Positions 1 to 12,448 of a DNA stretch of 64,000 nt are shown one piece after another. The stretch lies in assembly GCF_021018895.1 (NCBI RefSeq), contig NC_079376.1:15439001-15503000 (forward strand). The letters run 5' to 3'. This DNA is from Seriola aureovittata. Its lineage: Eukaryota; Chordata; Actinopteri; Carangiformes; Carangidae. The notes under the pieces were generated by a model. That model was not told where the DNA came from, made no database searches, and saw only the letters and a list, made by a program, of their open reading frames with translations. How positions within the stretch are numbered: position 1 is the first letter of the stretch; each line of letters begins with the position of its first letter. Both the position numbers and the translations under genes were made by a program.

Positions 1-54
1 TCCTCCTGATGCTGTCATGTAAATTCAAGAAGAATCATGGTCGGCAGCTGCACG

Positions 55-56
<2 letters not shown>

Positions 57-111
<55 letters not shown>
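57..111. repeat. (CA)n microsatellite
   Basis: An uninterrupted AC dinucleotide run of about 55 bases. Confidence 0.97.
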
Positions 112-115
<4 letters not shown>

Positions 116-739
116 ACCATACAAACGAGCTTGTGATCACGCACACACACGCACCATTATGAAGCTGCTCTAAATTGCCATTCATTCCTGTACTGGTTAT
201 ACATCTTACACTGTAGTGTGTCACTCTGCCAGATCAGAGGAATCTATACAAATCAAAGGTGCATACTTTTTTTTTTTCTTGCCCTCTTTTGAAAGCGCTA
301 TCTAAAATAAAAAAAGCTTTGATATAGAATAAGCTTATGGCAGCATGATCATTCAGTTCAGTTTGAGGTTAGAAAAAAAGACGTGCTGAACCTCTGGGGT
401 CCTGTTAGGGGGAGTTTTACTCCAACTGGAGCCCGGAGAGCACTTGACTTGGCTGAGGTGAGATTGCCTCTGGGCAGAAGTCTTCGGGGCCCGCTTGTCC
501 TTCTGATAGCTGGCCATGATAGATCAGCCCCTGTCCAGCCAGAATTACTCTCTTTCCTCTTTCTATCTCTCTCTTCCTTCTCCCCTCATTTTCCAGCCCC
601 CTTTCGCTCTCTTTCTCTTATCTCCCTCCTCTTTGGCCCATATCTTTTATCCTCCATTTCTCTCCCTCTCTCTCTCTTTCTCTCTTGCCATTTTTTCCCC
701 TTCTCTCTCCCTCCCTCTGTCTGCTCTGTTGTCTGATTG

Positions 740-960
740 AGGGTGAGTTACGAGGGGGCTGCAGCTGGAGGGGGCCACCGTGCCTCGTAATTACATCTCT
801 TTTTATTACCCGTGCTAATGGCCCTCGGGGAGAGGGAAACAATAATAAATTAATAGAATATGAACTCCAGCTCAACAGAAATCTCCAGCATTTCATTTTG
901 GACCGTCCTGTGCTCTGGCAGATGAAACGGTGTGCTGATTAATCTCTATGAGGGGTTTGA
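740..960. promoter_or_regulatory. candidate conserved non-coding block in esrrb intron
   Basis: This is complex, non-repetitive sequence with clustered homeodomain-type cores (TCGTAATTAC, AAATTAATAG, GATTAATC) next to GC-rich segments. It has no long open frame. The call rests on composition and position only; there is no alignment behind it. Confidence 0.28.
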
Positions 961-1479
961 AGCAGCCGTCTGCGGGTTTGGGCTGCCCCCTCCTGCCAAC
1001 AGCCGAGGGCTTTTGGGGAGATAAAGGAAGAGATGATGATTTTGGCTTCTGTTGTTGGTCTTTAGTGGTCTTGTTTTCACCCTTTGAGCTATGAATGATG
1101 GTGCACTGATGCAGTCAGTGGTCAGTTGGGCTCTGTAGTGCTGATTCTCTGTCATCTATATTTATTTTTGTTCTTCTATCTAGATTGAACTGAATTTCAG
1201 TGATGCTCATGCAGGATCAAATATGTCACATCTGGGAATTTTGAGAGTGAAAATCCCTTTTTAAAAAATAAACGTACGATTCCTATAGAAGCGGGATGCT
1301 TAAGTCAAAGTGAACAAAGAAAAACTCTGCATTGTTATTATCTCTGTGACAAAGACTTTCAGACAGATATCTGCCGGTGCACTCAGCAGTGGAGTGGAAA
1401 AGGCCCTTCAAGTGCGCAGACAGGCCTCTCTGATTTGGTCAATATTGTGTCATGTTTGGTCAAACCCCACCAAGGCAGT

Positions 1480-1700
1480 GGGCTGGAAATGAAGATGTAA
1501 ATATTGATATTTCATTAGAGCAAATCACCCACTCCGACGGCACTTAACCGGGCCACCTCCAGAGTGTGGCGGCCGGAGCGCCGTGTGACCTGCGGAGTCG
1601 GGAAGTCACTTCATTACTCGATTAAATTGAGTGGAAAAAGGCGAGGCAACGACACGAGATCCCATTTGGAGCGATAATTTAGGCCCTGAAGAGAGGGGAT
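1480..1700. promoter_or_regulatory. candidate conserved non-coding block in esrrb intron
   Basis: Complex sequence in which a GC-rich core (about 1535-1605) is flanked by AT-rich TAAA/ATTAAATT motifs such as CGATTAAATTGAGTGG. It is neither simple repeat nor a recognised mobile element. Proposed as a possible intronic enhancer on appearance alone. Confidence 0.25.
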
Positions 1701-2429
1701 GGAGCAGGGGAAAAACACCACCTCTCCATCTCACAACACTGGATTAAATTCAAGGACTTTTAGCGTCAAAGGTAATTGTAGGCTGCTGGGCTGCATATGG
1801 CTGAGAGGTGTCTGCTGTATCAGAACAACTCTAAAGCCTCTCCAGCAAGCCCTGAAGAAGGCCTTCACACGGGCTGTCACATTGGGAGCAGCGCTTTAGT
1901 TCCGCTTCAGTCCTCCTTGGCATTAAAAGGCTAGACAAAGCCTTGCCTGTGATTGTGATGCCAACCTGATGCGGCAATCAAGACCGCGTCCATGCTTGCA
2001 TGACAATTTCCCTCCGGCCAGTCCACATTCTGTCCAACTTAATGGCCACGTATGCAGACAAGGAAATAACACAACAGAAGATTTTAAGACGCCATCTGGA
2101 TACGTGTAATGGCACAGGCCTTTACAAAATATGGCTTATTGCCTCCTTTGATAATAGTTAAGTCTTTTGAGTGCTTTTGGCAGTTTGCTTTGTTGGGTCT
2201 AATTTGGGCTCTTCAGACCTCTGACCAGTCCAGTCGGGCACCAGCACCTTTCTGTTAGCACTCTATTCTACTGACTATTGATTCCCCTTCAAAATGTGAA
2301 GGCCCTCACATTCTGATCACAATCTGTTAATTAATGTATCCTCCAGCTCTTCCCCTGCAGTGGTCATCACCACGATAAGGGAAATTGAACACTCAGGTAC
2401 TACTCTCACTGGCTCTTCTTTTCTCTCTG

Positions 2430-2433
<4 letters not shown>

Positions 2434-2494
<61 letters not shown>
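2434..2494. repeat. (CT)n microsatellite
   Basis: A continuous TC/CT run of about 60 bases with pyrimidine-rich flanks. Confidence 0.97.
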
Positions 2495-2497
<3 letters not shown>

Positions 2498-2876
2498 CTA
2501 TTTCTTTTTCACTTTCTCTCAAGCTTCCTCATCGTGTCTCTTTTTCTCCTCAACCTGCACATGTGTGTATGTTTGTGTATGTTTGTGTGTGTGTGTGTTC
2601 ATGGTGTCCTGGCAGGAGGAGATAAACATCAGGCTGGTGGCTGCACCCCAGTGAGATCATTTGTATTTAAGAGAAAACGTGGGGCATTTGTGTTGCGAGC
2701 GCCCTGGTCAATACTGTAATCTATCGCCTCTTAATCACGCAATGGCAGGTAGCGTGGCAACACCAAACTTGTGAAAGCAATCATATTAATCAGGGGCGGA
2801 GCTGAAGAGCCTAATATGCTGTCAGAACGGGGCGCCTGCAGGCACACTGTGCAGGGGGAGGGTAGGTGGGAGATGG

Positions 2877-2910
2877 TTGTGTGTGTGTGTGTGTGTGTGG
2901 GGGGGGGGGG
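2877..2910. repeat. (GT)n followed by a G run
   Basis: Eleven GT units pass directly into a homopolymer of about 12 G. Confidence 0.95.
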
Positions 2911-3230
2911 TCATGCAGTTTATTGACAGCTGAAGGGGAGTACGAAGGGAAAAGGGATGAGATAGCTATCTGGCTATCTGCCCCTCACTCTCTCTTCTTT
3001 TCTCTTTTTGCCTTTACCCTCTGTAATTTGTTTGAATTCCTCACAGCTCATCTTTGGGGGATCTAGCAGTTTGTTTTATTTAATGTTCTATTCTGAGCAC
3101 ATGTAGAGGTGTTGAAGGGGAAATGACAGCGGTTTGATGCGCCTGAGCCAATTTCAGCTCATCCAGCTGCTGTTGGGGCCCTAGGTTTTAAGCAGGTCTT
3201 CAGGCTGGGCTTGAACCACGTGACCCCATA

Positions 3231-3381
3231 GTGTGTGTGTGTGTGTGTGTATGTGTGTGTGATTTTATGTGTATGGATTTATGTGCATATGTATAGGTGT
3301 CATGATCCGCATGTGTGTCTGTATGTTTTCCTGGTTGACACATGTTTGTGTATCTACACAGGTCCCTGTGTGTGTGTGTGT

Positions 3382-3452
<71 letters not shown>

Positions 3453-3469
3453 TGTGTGTGTGTGTGTGT
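3231..3469. repeat. compound (GT)n microsatellite cluster
   Basis: A GT run at 3231-3261, an imperfect TG-rich spacer, then a long GT tract at about 3367-3469 with a few single-base interruptions. Confidence 0.95.
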
Positions 3470-4013
3470 CCGTGTCCTCATCACCTCCTCCCGCTACACA
3501 GTGCATGTCATGTCCTCAACCCCTCCAATGAGAATGTGTCTCGGTGCTAATCCCCCTCACACCAATACAAGTGTGACAGGATACAAGGGGTAACCACATG
3601 GCTTTGTGTATCCCAGACCTTTGCACCGATTTACTGTCCTCACTTACAGTAAAGCCCACTCTAGTGCTCTGACACAGGCTTCAAAGAGGACCTTCCACTG
3701 TGCATTTAAAATTAAACACCTCTTGCTAACATGTGCCTCAGCATGTACTCCAGGCTACCAGGGCTCGACAAGTCATGTTTGGTTTACTGATCAACCTCAA
3801 GTGCTGTTTGTTTTTCTTTTCAGTTACTTTCAGATGTTCTCTTTGACTTTTTCATACTTTGTCAACAGAAGACTTCCGGATGAATCATGGGACAAATATG
3901 CTTTTGTTTTTTTGATGTCGACAGAAATGCATGAACACGGACTCGCTCCATTTATTTTTTCATCATCATGTTTTCGTCCCGTCCTCATACAGTGTCCCCC
4001 TCTGTCTTTCCAG

Positions 4014-4283
4014 GCTTTTCTACTCTCTCACTGGGAGACCAGATGAGTCTACTGCAGAGCGCCTGGATGGAGATCCTCATCCTCAGCATTGTGTTCCGCT
4101 CGCTGCCATACGAGGACGAGCTGGTGTATGCTGAGGACTACATCATGGACGAGGAGCACTCGCGGCTGACGGGCCTGCTCGACCTCTACGTGTCCATCCT
4201 GCAGCTGGTGCGCAAATACAAGAAGCTCAAAGTGGAGAAGGAGGAGTTTGTCACCCTCAAGGCCATTGCTCTCGCCAACTCAG
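4014..4283 (+). CDS. esrrb: estrogen-related receptor beta, penultimate coding exon (ligand-binding domain)
   Basis: This exon encodes the middle of the ligand-binding domain of an orphan nuclear receptor of the NR3B (estrogen-related receptor) group. These receptors act in the nucleus as constitutive DNA-binding transcription factors. The 270-bp exon has a clean acceptor (CTTTCCAG before 4014) and donor (GTGGGA after 4283). It begins in phase 1, the first two bases completing a Gly codon, and ends one base into an Asp codon completed by the next exon. The translation contains [16 protein letters not shown], the family signature around helices 4 and 5, then [30 protein letters not shown] and [11 protein letters not shown]. 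From remembered family sequences, [13 protein letters not shown] and [10 protein letters not shown] favour ERR-beta over ERR-gamma. A fish-specific ERR paralogue is the main alternative. The DNA-binding-domain exons are outside the window. Confidence 0.93.
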
Positions 4284-7200
4284 GTGGGAATGCTTTCAGC
4301 ACACTGACGCATCATAAATGACAGGTGTCATGACTTTTGATCTGAGCTCATTTTATGTGAACTTTATTTAAGACTAAAAAAATAACCAAAAATAATTTCA
4401 GGTGAGTAGATTGTGATGCCAGAAAAAAAATGTAATAATCTATTCTATGAAATCATTTTTAAAATTCAGAATTATTTTAAACATTTTAGTATTGTATAAT
4501 AACGACATAAAAATTGTGCTAATAATATAAAAACATAGGAAATAAAACTGTAAGTGTAATTTAGCAAACCTCTTCTTAACCAAAAGTAAATAATTGATTT
4601 AAACAATATATAACATTAACTTTTAGAGGCACAAACCTGTCATTTGTTTGGAATACATGTACTAACTTTTTGTTGATTTACTTTGCTAAATGTTATAATA
4701 ATAGCATGATTAATAACAACATAATTTGATTTACATTTATTTTAAAAATGACTCAGTACCACTATATTTCTCAGATAAATTCTAAATGATCAGACATAAT
4801 AAATTAGATGTCGTATTAACTTTATATAACATATAATTATATCATATCACATAAAATTGTTGAAACTTTAACATATTTTGTAGATTTTATTTTTCACAAT
4901 AAATTCAGTCCCAAAATAAAATGCACTCGTGACCTAAAACCGACCAACTGGGAAAAGAATTAAGTTTGTTTATATACTGTAACAACAAATTAAAATTCAC
5001 AGAATATGTGAAAAATCCACTGACAAACTAACTTTGTCAAAAGTCAATACTGTAGACAAACATGTTACTGAGACATTCTTCAGGTTTATTATTCACTCAG
5101 AAAATTTCATTTTTTTCCTAGATAGACGCTGTAATATCCAGAAACAGCAAGGTATTGTCTAACACAGTTTCAGAAATGACATTTCTTAGTTTTTCAGGAG
5201 TTTCTCAGTGTAACCTTTAGTTTGGAGCATGAGATGGAGAGATGGAAAGTAGATAAGGGCAGTGCACGAGAAAGAGGGATAGAGCAGTGAGCTTTTTTAA
5301 TTGAACACCTTCCATGTTGTGGTATTTCTCCAGCACTCCCCTCTCTTTCTCTATCTCCATAACAGTAGCTGCAGGGCACAGCAGCCACGGGAGATAAATT
5401 TAGCATTTCATTAGGAGCACAGGGGCTGTCAATAAAATGTGTTAAGTCGAATGGAATGAGTATCAGGGAGTGATAGGCCTCGTTTGTTCCAATGCGAAGA
5501 TGGCACGCTACTATTGACAGGCTCCTTTTGAGGAGGCAGGACCTGTCCCGCTCTGATCAATGCACGCCTGGGTCACCGGGCCGCTTTCCCTTGTTTTGTC
5601 CGGGGCTGAGAAATGAAAATGCTGATGGTGGGGCTTTGCTTTCAGACAACAGAGCTGTGGTAGGGAGGTGGGGTGTGGGAGAGAGGAGAGATGGGGGTCG
5701 TGGAGAGAAGGGAAGGAGGAGGAGGTGGAGGGGTGTCTGGAACGTTAGAACAAGGTCTCTGGGAGATCACTCTCCCGGGAGCCCCTCTGTCTGACAGCTG
5801 TGAAAATTCATAGCGATTGATTTTGTAATTAGCAGTTTATCAATCGGATCGACGTGGGCTCACTGATGGATTGCGAGGAAATTGTTTCTTCAAAGTTGTT
5901 TTTTTAAGTCTACCCCTCCTCCAAGGACTACAAGCAGTGTGCTCACTGTCTCCTGCCCTCTTTTCCTTCCCATCTGTTGAGATGTCTCTATCTCTCTTTT
6001 TATTTTCTCCTCTTTTTTTCCCCTGTCACTGCAAAACATTTCATTTTAGTACAAAATGTGTGTATGTGTTTGCAAGTGCAAAAAACCGAGCAAAATATTG
6101 GTTTGAGCTTGTTAAGTTGTGAAGTCAGCCTGCATGAAAAGAACAAGAGATAATTATGTCACACCATATCCTCTTCTGAGATTTTTTTTTTTTTTTTTTT
6201 AGCCTTTTGTTCTTTCTATCCTCCTCCTCTCACCTCCCTCCCACATTCACTTTACAAAACGACCTACTTCATTTTACCACTGTGGATTTGAAAACCGTCA
6301 GGGTGAGAAATGTCTCAAGGTCTTGGGAATACAGTTGTTCCAGTCAATGAATTTGGGGCGAAGTCTGAAATCTGTTTTGCCTTTTATTGTCCCGTGTGGT
6401 AAAATATGCACCGCCAAGGTGAGACGAGTCAGGCAGCCAATGACATGCCGCCTCCAGAGCGCCAGACACCGGTTAACCAGTGTGAGAAAGCGCAACCCCG
6501 GCCCGTCCCTGAGAGAGACCCGGGAGATAGAAGCAGAGGCAGAGAAAGGCAAGAATGAGAGGGTGTGCTGTAACATAATGTACAGTAGGATCAGTAAAAA
6601 GCGGTGGCACTGTAGCGAAACGTTATAGGAGCAGGATGCCAGACTGAAACTGTAGCCTGCTCTAAAACTGGCCAGAGGTGAGAGAGAGATTTGGGCTGAG
6701 AGAGAGTCACAGTGTTTATTGTTCACTCTACAAAATAGGAAGCAAAATCTTGTTTTAAATACAGATAAATAATATAAAAATTCAATGGGGATTTTTTTAA
6801 TTTGCCAGTTTTTCACTCACTTGTTTTTGCATCAAGCAGTAAAATAAACCCATTCGTGTTTGTTTTTCTCCTCCTCTGTGATGGTCAGAAACTCCTCTGA
6901 GGGAGTAGGAAGGAAATTAACTGAGAGGAAGTGTTGTATTCATCTCAGGCTTGTTTACGCCGTCCAATTCTCTAATGGAGCCCCCCTTTTTTTTTTTTTT
7001 TTTTTTCCGAAAACAGTCTATGCTTTGGAACAGAGAGGTGTTTAATGTGTACTTACTCAGCAGAGATCGGGTGCTATTCATGCCATTGTTACTGGAGGAT
7101 AACATTGATTTTCAGTCTCGCTGGTCAAGGGCCGTATGAATATCCTTCCCAGTCCACCAAAGAGTAAATATATAAATAAATAAAGTAAAGCAGATGTTCT

Positions 7201-7455
7201 TTTTTTATGATCTATTCTTTATCTTGTCAGGGTGTGAGTTATATCTATAATGTGTTCCCTACCTTGCTGCTACTGACAGAGCAGTAAAGATCAATCATGA
7301 GATTTAATTTTGTTTTAGAAAAATCCATTTCCCATCACTCCTGTTATATTACCAGTGTCTCAAAGTGCAAACTACATTTCTTACAAGTTGTTTTTTTTCC
7401 TTTTCAAATTTGAAAATCCATCAATCTTCATGCTCCTTTCTGTGCTTTCGTCCAG
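4284..7455 (+). other. esrrb: esrrb last intron
   Basis: A 3,172-bp phase 1 intron with donor GTGGGA and acceptor CGTCCAG. Positions 4320-5110 are strongly AT-rich and otherwise featureless. A complex block at about 5390-5870 may be regulatory. T runs occur at 6182-6200 and 6988-7006. The open frames on both strands have no recognisable domain, so I call no nested gene. Confidence 0.9.
5390..5870. promoter_or_regulatory. candidate conserved non-coding block in esrrb last intron
   Basis: Mixed-composition, non-repetitive sequence between an AT-rich stretch and pyrimidine-rich DNA. Its right part, about 5795-5870, carries closely spaced homeodomain-like and Sox-like cores (GATTTTGTAATTAGC, TATCAATCGGATCGA). 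It has no coding potential that I recognise. This is inferred from composition and its place in a developmental gene. Confidence 0.25.
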
Positions 7456-7700
7456 ACTCCATGCACATAGAGGACATGGAGGCGGTCCAGAAGCTTCAGG
7501 ACGCGCTCCACGAGGCCCTGCAGGACTACGAGAGCAGCCAGCACCAGGAGGACCCACGGCGGGCGGGCAAGCTGCTCATGACCCTGCCGCTGCTGAGGCA
7601 GACGGCCACCAAGGCTGTGCAGCACTTTTACAGCATCAAGGTGCAGGGAAAAGTTCCCATGCACAAACTCTTCCTGGAGATGCTGGAGGCCAAGGTCTGA
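7456..7700 (+). CDS. esrrb: estrogen-related receptor beta, last coding exon (LBD end, AF-2, stop)
   Basis: The terminal coding exon supplies the last 80 residues plus TGA. It completes the Asp codon begun at 4283, giving [16 protein letters not shown], then [36 protein letters not shown] and finally [10 protein letters not shown]. The LFLEMLEAK segment is the AF-2 helix 12 that docks coactivators such as PGC-1 and SRC proteins in this family (established knowledge). The protein ends exactly where vertebrate ERRs end, so the C terminus is intact. [12 protein letters not shown] resembles the ERR-beta version (SVKLQGK) more than ERR-gamma (NIKLEGK), both recalled from memory. Codons are rich in G/C at third positions, unlike the surrounding AT-rich introns, which supports a real exon. 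Confidence 0.95.
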
Positions 7701-8500
7701 TCGGAGGGTGGCTGATTGGCTACGGCAACAGAGGAGGGCTGCATTAGCGATACAGAAAGTGACTTGAACCAAGGCTGTGGGTACTCAGGAGAGGGAGACC
7801 CCCACTGACTGTACCAGGCAGGACAGAGACTCTCCTCTCTCACTCCCCCTCCTGGAACCCTGGGGCACTAAATAAAAAAGAACAAATGCAAAACTTGGTT
7901 ATTAGTATAAATATAAAAATGATGCAGATTAATTTAAAATATATAAGAAATACTATGTACAGTAATAATTTTTTTGGTTTTTGTTAATTGTCAGTGGCCA
8001 TGCTGTATATGAAGAAGGACCCCTCTGCCCCTCAGCATCTTCAGAATAAGTAGTTGCCAGTTCTTGATAGACAAGATAAAGAGGTTTCTTTTTTCAGAGA
8101 ACAAAAAAGTTCTTTAAATTTGTTCTGAAGACAGCAAAGGTGTCAACAACCATAAACAGACTCACTTGTCTCACAGTTGTGTTTTTGCCTGGACTCGACC
8201 AGGACATGTATATATTTATTATTGGAAGACTGAGTGTACAGTTCAAAGTCTGGTGAACTTGGTGGCCATTTTCTCTTGTTCTCCTCCTGGTTAAAAAAAA
8301 ATGAACTAAAATTGTTACCTAAATGTGAACTTTTATCAGTTTAAATGTCCTTGGATATACCTCTCCAGAGCAGTAAGCCGTGTGGTCTTTGTGGATCTGT
8401 CTCAGACTGGAAGATTTGCTGGTCCCACGTTTAACTAAACTAGCATAGGCAGGTACAATATTCAGTCGTCTTATTCTGTAGTAACTCAGCAATAAAGGGA
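7701..8500 (+). other. esrrb: probable esrrb 3' UTR
   Basis: Sequence after the stop with no further coding frame. AATAAA hexamers occur at 7871-7876 and 8491-8496, and another lies at 9972-9977. Which one is used cannot be told without transcript data, so the right edge is only a guess. Confidence 0.45.
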
Positions 8501-10885
8501 GCTGTGGGGAAGCTGGGCTTAACCTCCTATCGTTCATGTGCTTTTCAATACTGCTGTTGCTAAAAGACCGTGCCCGTGTATCTCAGTCCCACCAGTGGGA
8601 TACACCACTGTACTACTGTTGCACACCAGTGTTTCTCCTCTCCTGTAGCGGTTTGTGTCAGTTCTGTTCGTGCAACCCATTGAAACCCAAATTTGGTCGT
8701 TGTTTAAGCCTGTGGAAATTGCCTCTTGGCATGCAAACAGATGACCTGATTCGGGCTAGGTGAAAGATGATTAGCGGGTTTGGTGTGGCAGTATCAAAGG
8801 ATTTATGCCGAGTGGCAGAAGTCCAGGAGATTCCATGTTCAAACAATCAGAGGCCCATATGTCAACCACTCTATTTTGGGCCCCTTTAAGCCTGTGGCAG
8901 AGTCATCCCGCACACAGGGAGCAAGGTGCCCAGCATCTGCTCTCACCATTTTAGACACCTCCTATCTTTTAATAGCCGTGCCTGCATTTATAGAGCTTCA
9001 ACCAAACGGAGGTAAATGGCAGGTGCAGAGCCAGAGCGGTGGCACTTCACACTGGGTTTATTTTTAACCCAGCAGGAGGTTGTTGTCTGCACAGCCTCCC
9101 TCCAGGAGTACAGTAGACACGTGGAACACTTCTTCTTGACCTCATGTTGACACAGTGGCCGGTGGAGAGTAACACCCTTCGCACTGGCCAGGAGGCAGGC
9201 AGGCATCTGTGAGGAGAGCTCGGGATGCCCAAGCATGCACATGTGAATAGCTATGCAAGAAACAAAGTGTCAGCATGCTCCAAAGGGTAACAGCAACCCA
9301 ACAGTGTGTCAGTACAAGGTGTGATCTCTGGTGGGAGTAGGAGACCTCGGGCTCCCTTCTCCCTGTGTTTAGCTACATGTCCATTACGCCAGGTGTGAGT
9401 AATACTTTAGTCCAGTCCAGCAGAGCTGTGCCGCTCGTCTCCATGTGAGAGAGAATGTGTTGGAGGTGAATGCTTATACTACTGAGGGATTTTATGTGAT
9501 GTGATAAATTGTGGCGCTGTCACAACAATATGATACTGTGATCAAAGGAATCCCTGACATTGCAGTAGGGTAGAGTTGCCGCCATGCTTGCGATATCAGT
9601 TGCTAGCACTGATCCATCGGCCGGCATGCCTTTTTTTTACAGCAGCCTGAATGGCCGTGTAATGGAGGATGACTACCCACTCCAGCACCCAATCATCCCA
9701 ACTTGAATTAGCTGCTGTCCACTCAACAAGCTCCACTGTAGACGGTGACAATATAACTTGAGTTATTTTACTGTTGTGCAATACAACAGGGACCAATTCT
9801 GACTGAAACCATGCTAAAAGCATGCTTTTACTTAGATTTGGGAGAATTTGTACGCTATTAAGTAACACACAGTATTCTAAAGCCCTCTAATCAGAAACAT
9901 GTATCCCGTATAGCAGAAGAGGATCTATATTTGATTTGCTTAAGTGACAAAAAGACTTTTGTGCTTGTTTCAATAAAATTGCTGTATAAATTAAAACTTT
10001 TGCAGAAACTCTTTACAACTAGAATTTTGTAGTGTCCCAAATGATCAGCCATAAGAATCATAATAACGGGAGTCCTCTCATCTCCTTTTTTCTTTTTACC
10101 TAGCAATGTGGCACTGTGTTAAGTAAAATATAACATGTCTTACATTACAAGCTGTGTCTAAGTGTGTAAATATATCAGCGTCACTACAGTAGGTTGCCGA
10201 AATACCATTGAAAATAAAGTATGCAGCGCCCTGCTGACTACTACCTCATTATCATATTGTCAATATTTCTCTGATTTAACACTTTCTGCTCTTTATCATC
10301 TTCACATGTCTGTGACATACCTGAGCCATCCATTTTTTTTTTTTTTTTTTTAATCAAAAACTCTTTCTCTCCCTCAGTGCTCCTGCCAAAATATTTGTAA
10401 TTGTAGTTTCTGATCTTCTCTTCCCATTCGTTCTTCATAGATCTGTTTGTAAAGGTAAAGCATGCTTCACGTTGACCACATGACTTGACCATCAGTGGGT
10501 ATGATCCCCCCTTTTGGTTACTAAGCGGGTATGTGTTTTTATGAACATCAATGTGTCAGAATTGGTCCCTTGATGACAAATTGCAGACAGGGGCAGGTGA
10601 CTGATTTCCTGCTTCTGTGCTATGAGTATTTATGGTGTGAAATATATCATTTGGCAATGGTGTACATTGATATCTCTGATCGTTGAATCACCAATATCTG
10701 TGTAACTTTTACGTTTTGATTTTCAAAAAGGTAAAGGATCAATGAATTAAATACTCCCTGACCTCTGTGATTCTTTTGTGTTTTGACTAAAAATCAGTTG
10801 TCAAGTAAAACTTCTAGGATAAAAAGATTTCTATCTCTCATTCAACCAGTACAAGCCGAAACGTTTAAACAGCTTTACAAGACTA
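8501..10885. other. intergenic or distal esrrb 3' UTR, no gene seen
   Basis: Non-repetitive mixed-composition DNA with one T tract at about 10334-10352. An AATAAA at 9972 could serve a long esrrb 3' UTR. I see no exon-like frame flanked by splice sites and no RNA gene. Confidence 0.5.
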
Positions 10886-10889
10886 AAGT

Positions 10890-11405
10890 CTACCTTAGCA
10901 TGCTAGCACAATGACAGTGTTGATGCTGATAAACGTGCTGATGTTTAGCAGGTGTAAGGTTTACCCCTTCACCGTCTTAGATTGGTTAGCATTCCAAAGC
11001 CACAACAAATTTTGACGTTTTACAAACAAAATTACAGCTGGACATGATGGGAATGTCATTAGTTTAGCATTAGATATTTGATTGTGCTAAATGGAGAAAA
11101 GGTTTCACCAAATGATTCATCCTGAGGGGAGTGTGAATGTGTGTGCCAAGTTTCATGGCAATCGCTCCAATAGTTGTTGAGACATTTCACTTAAAACCCA
11201 CAAATAAGAACCTTCATTCTTGTGCTACAGTAAAAGTCAGAGGATCTCCAAAATCATTAAGATTCATCGTCTCGGAACTTGAATGTGTGTACAAAATATC
11301 TCAAAAAGCCATCCTTCAGTTGTTGAAATATTTCAGTCTGGACAGAAAGCGGTGCACTGACAAAGTGATATTGCCATCCATAGACCCATGGCTACATGGC
11401 TAAAA
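10890..11405 (+). repeat. dispersed teleost repeat, non-autonomous
   Basis: The text contains phrases typical of a common high-copy fish repeat: TTAGCATGCTAGCA, GATGGGAATGTCATTAG, AGTTTCATGGCAATCGC, CCAATAGTTGTTGAGACAT and ATTGCCATCCATAGACC. A diverged relative lies at 49300-49635. The second half contains two diverged copies of the same internal segment (TTCATCCTGAGG... near 11117 and TTCATCGTCTCGG... near 11264), so the element carries an internal duplication. No transposase or reverse transcriptase is encoded. Recognition is from memory, and I cannot assign a superfamily. Confidence 0.7.
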
Positions 11406-12414
11406 ACAAATAGTTAAAACCACTTTAAAAAAAACCATTGCAATAAGTAACTACAGTCGAGCAACTTCTACCTAACCTTGCCCTCTGCTTGGCATATTTA
11501 CCAGTTCCACCATGACCAGTCACACTCGCGCATACACTGACTGGGAGTTCGGCGATGGGACAGAACATACCGGAGCTCCCAGCATACCAGAGATGAGCGG
11601 CAGTAAGTGAGGCAAGCCTCTCAAGCCAGAGATTCACGCAGGCCACCCAACCATCCAGCCATCAACCGCATCCACTGCAGGGCCAGGAGCTGTTGAAAAT
11701 GGATCCGTCACAGGAAACAGGCAGACACACACGCTAACGCTGATGGAGGTGGGGGAAGTGAGGGGCTGCAGCTCCATTATTTCAGGAAGCTGATATTCTA
11801 GGGAGTTAAAGTATTCCCTTCTCTATATAATTATAAGAGCCAATTTCCCTTTTTGAAATAATGTCTTGGCAACCAATTAATTGTCATAATCCTCTACGTG
11901 GAAACAATGGCATCACAAGGCAAGAGAAAGGATGACTTGAGGATGAAAGGAAAGAAAAAAGAGATCTGGAGGCCCACACAAATAAAATGTAGAGCACAGT
12001 TGCCAGGTGCTGTATTTTTTAAAGGCAATGTGCTTATCATTTCTCATGCAAATCATCCGGTTGGACCAGATATTGCCATCAATACATTTCTCACAGATAC
12101 AGTAGCAGGGCAATCATTTACCTCCATTGACAGGTCAAAACACCTTTCATTAGAGTTATGAGGCATCTCATCAAGATGCGGCCCCGCGTGCAGCTGTATG
12201 ACTGCTGTGTATTGCTTAAGTGTGTTTCATTATTCCCAAAGCAACGTTGATGATGGTGAGGGAAAGGATTACACGTCAGGGTGAGTGATTGGGTTTGAAC
12301 AGAGCTGCTGCATACACTTTGTATCAACCCAGGGCTCAAATTACACTTAGGTTGAAAACGGAGCACGCAAATGCCCAGGAGAGCTTGTGGCACAGAAATG
12401 AAGAGTGGGCCACC

Positions 12415-12415
12415 A

Positions 12416-12448
<33 letters not shown>
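12415..12448. repeat. (CT)n microsatellite
   Basis: A CT run with one TTT interruption, followed by a short ACACAC stretch and C/T-rich sequence to about 12560. Confidence 0.9.

Larger units (their letters stand above)
1..4013 (+). other. esrrb: esrrb intron (3' part) upstream of the penultimate coding exon
   Basis: This is the 3' part of the intron that ends at the acceptor CTTTCCAG just before 4014; its donor lies outside the window. No exon is recognisable in it. The zinc-finger (DNA-binding) exons and the first ligand-binding-domain exon must lie further left. It holds several microsatellites, a pyrimidine-rich stretch at about 540-730, and two complex non-repetitive blocks (about 740-960 and 1480-1700) that look like possible regulatory elements. 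The open frames seen here are made of simple repeats and match no protein family I recognise. Confidence 0.8.

Noticed and set aside
383..942. Overlapping open frames on both strands in the first kilobase
   Set aside because: They run through CT-rich tracts inside the esrrb intron and show no domain or conserved splice sites.
3606..4046. A long plus-strand frame reading into the esrrb exon
   Set aside because: Only the part from 4014 on is receptor sequence. The upstream part is intron ending in a good acceptor, and the known family protein continues from an earlier exon, not from this frame.
4014..7700. Identification as esrrg instead of esrrb
   Set aside because: [23 protein letters not shown] and the KVQGK segment fit ERR-beta better than the ERR-gamma forms I recall. 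DSMHIED and EDPRRAGK are shared with ERR-gamma, so some doubt remains until a tree is built.
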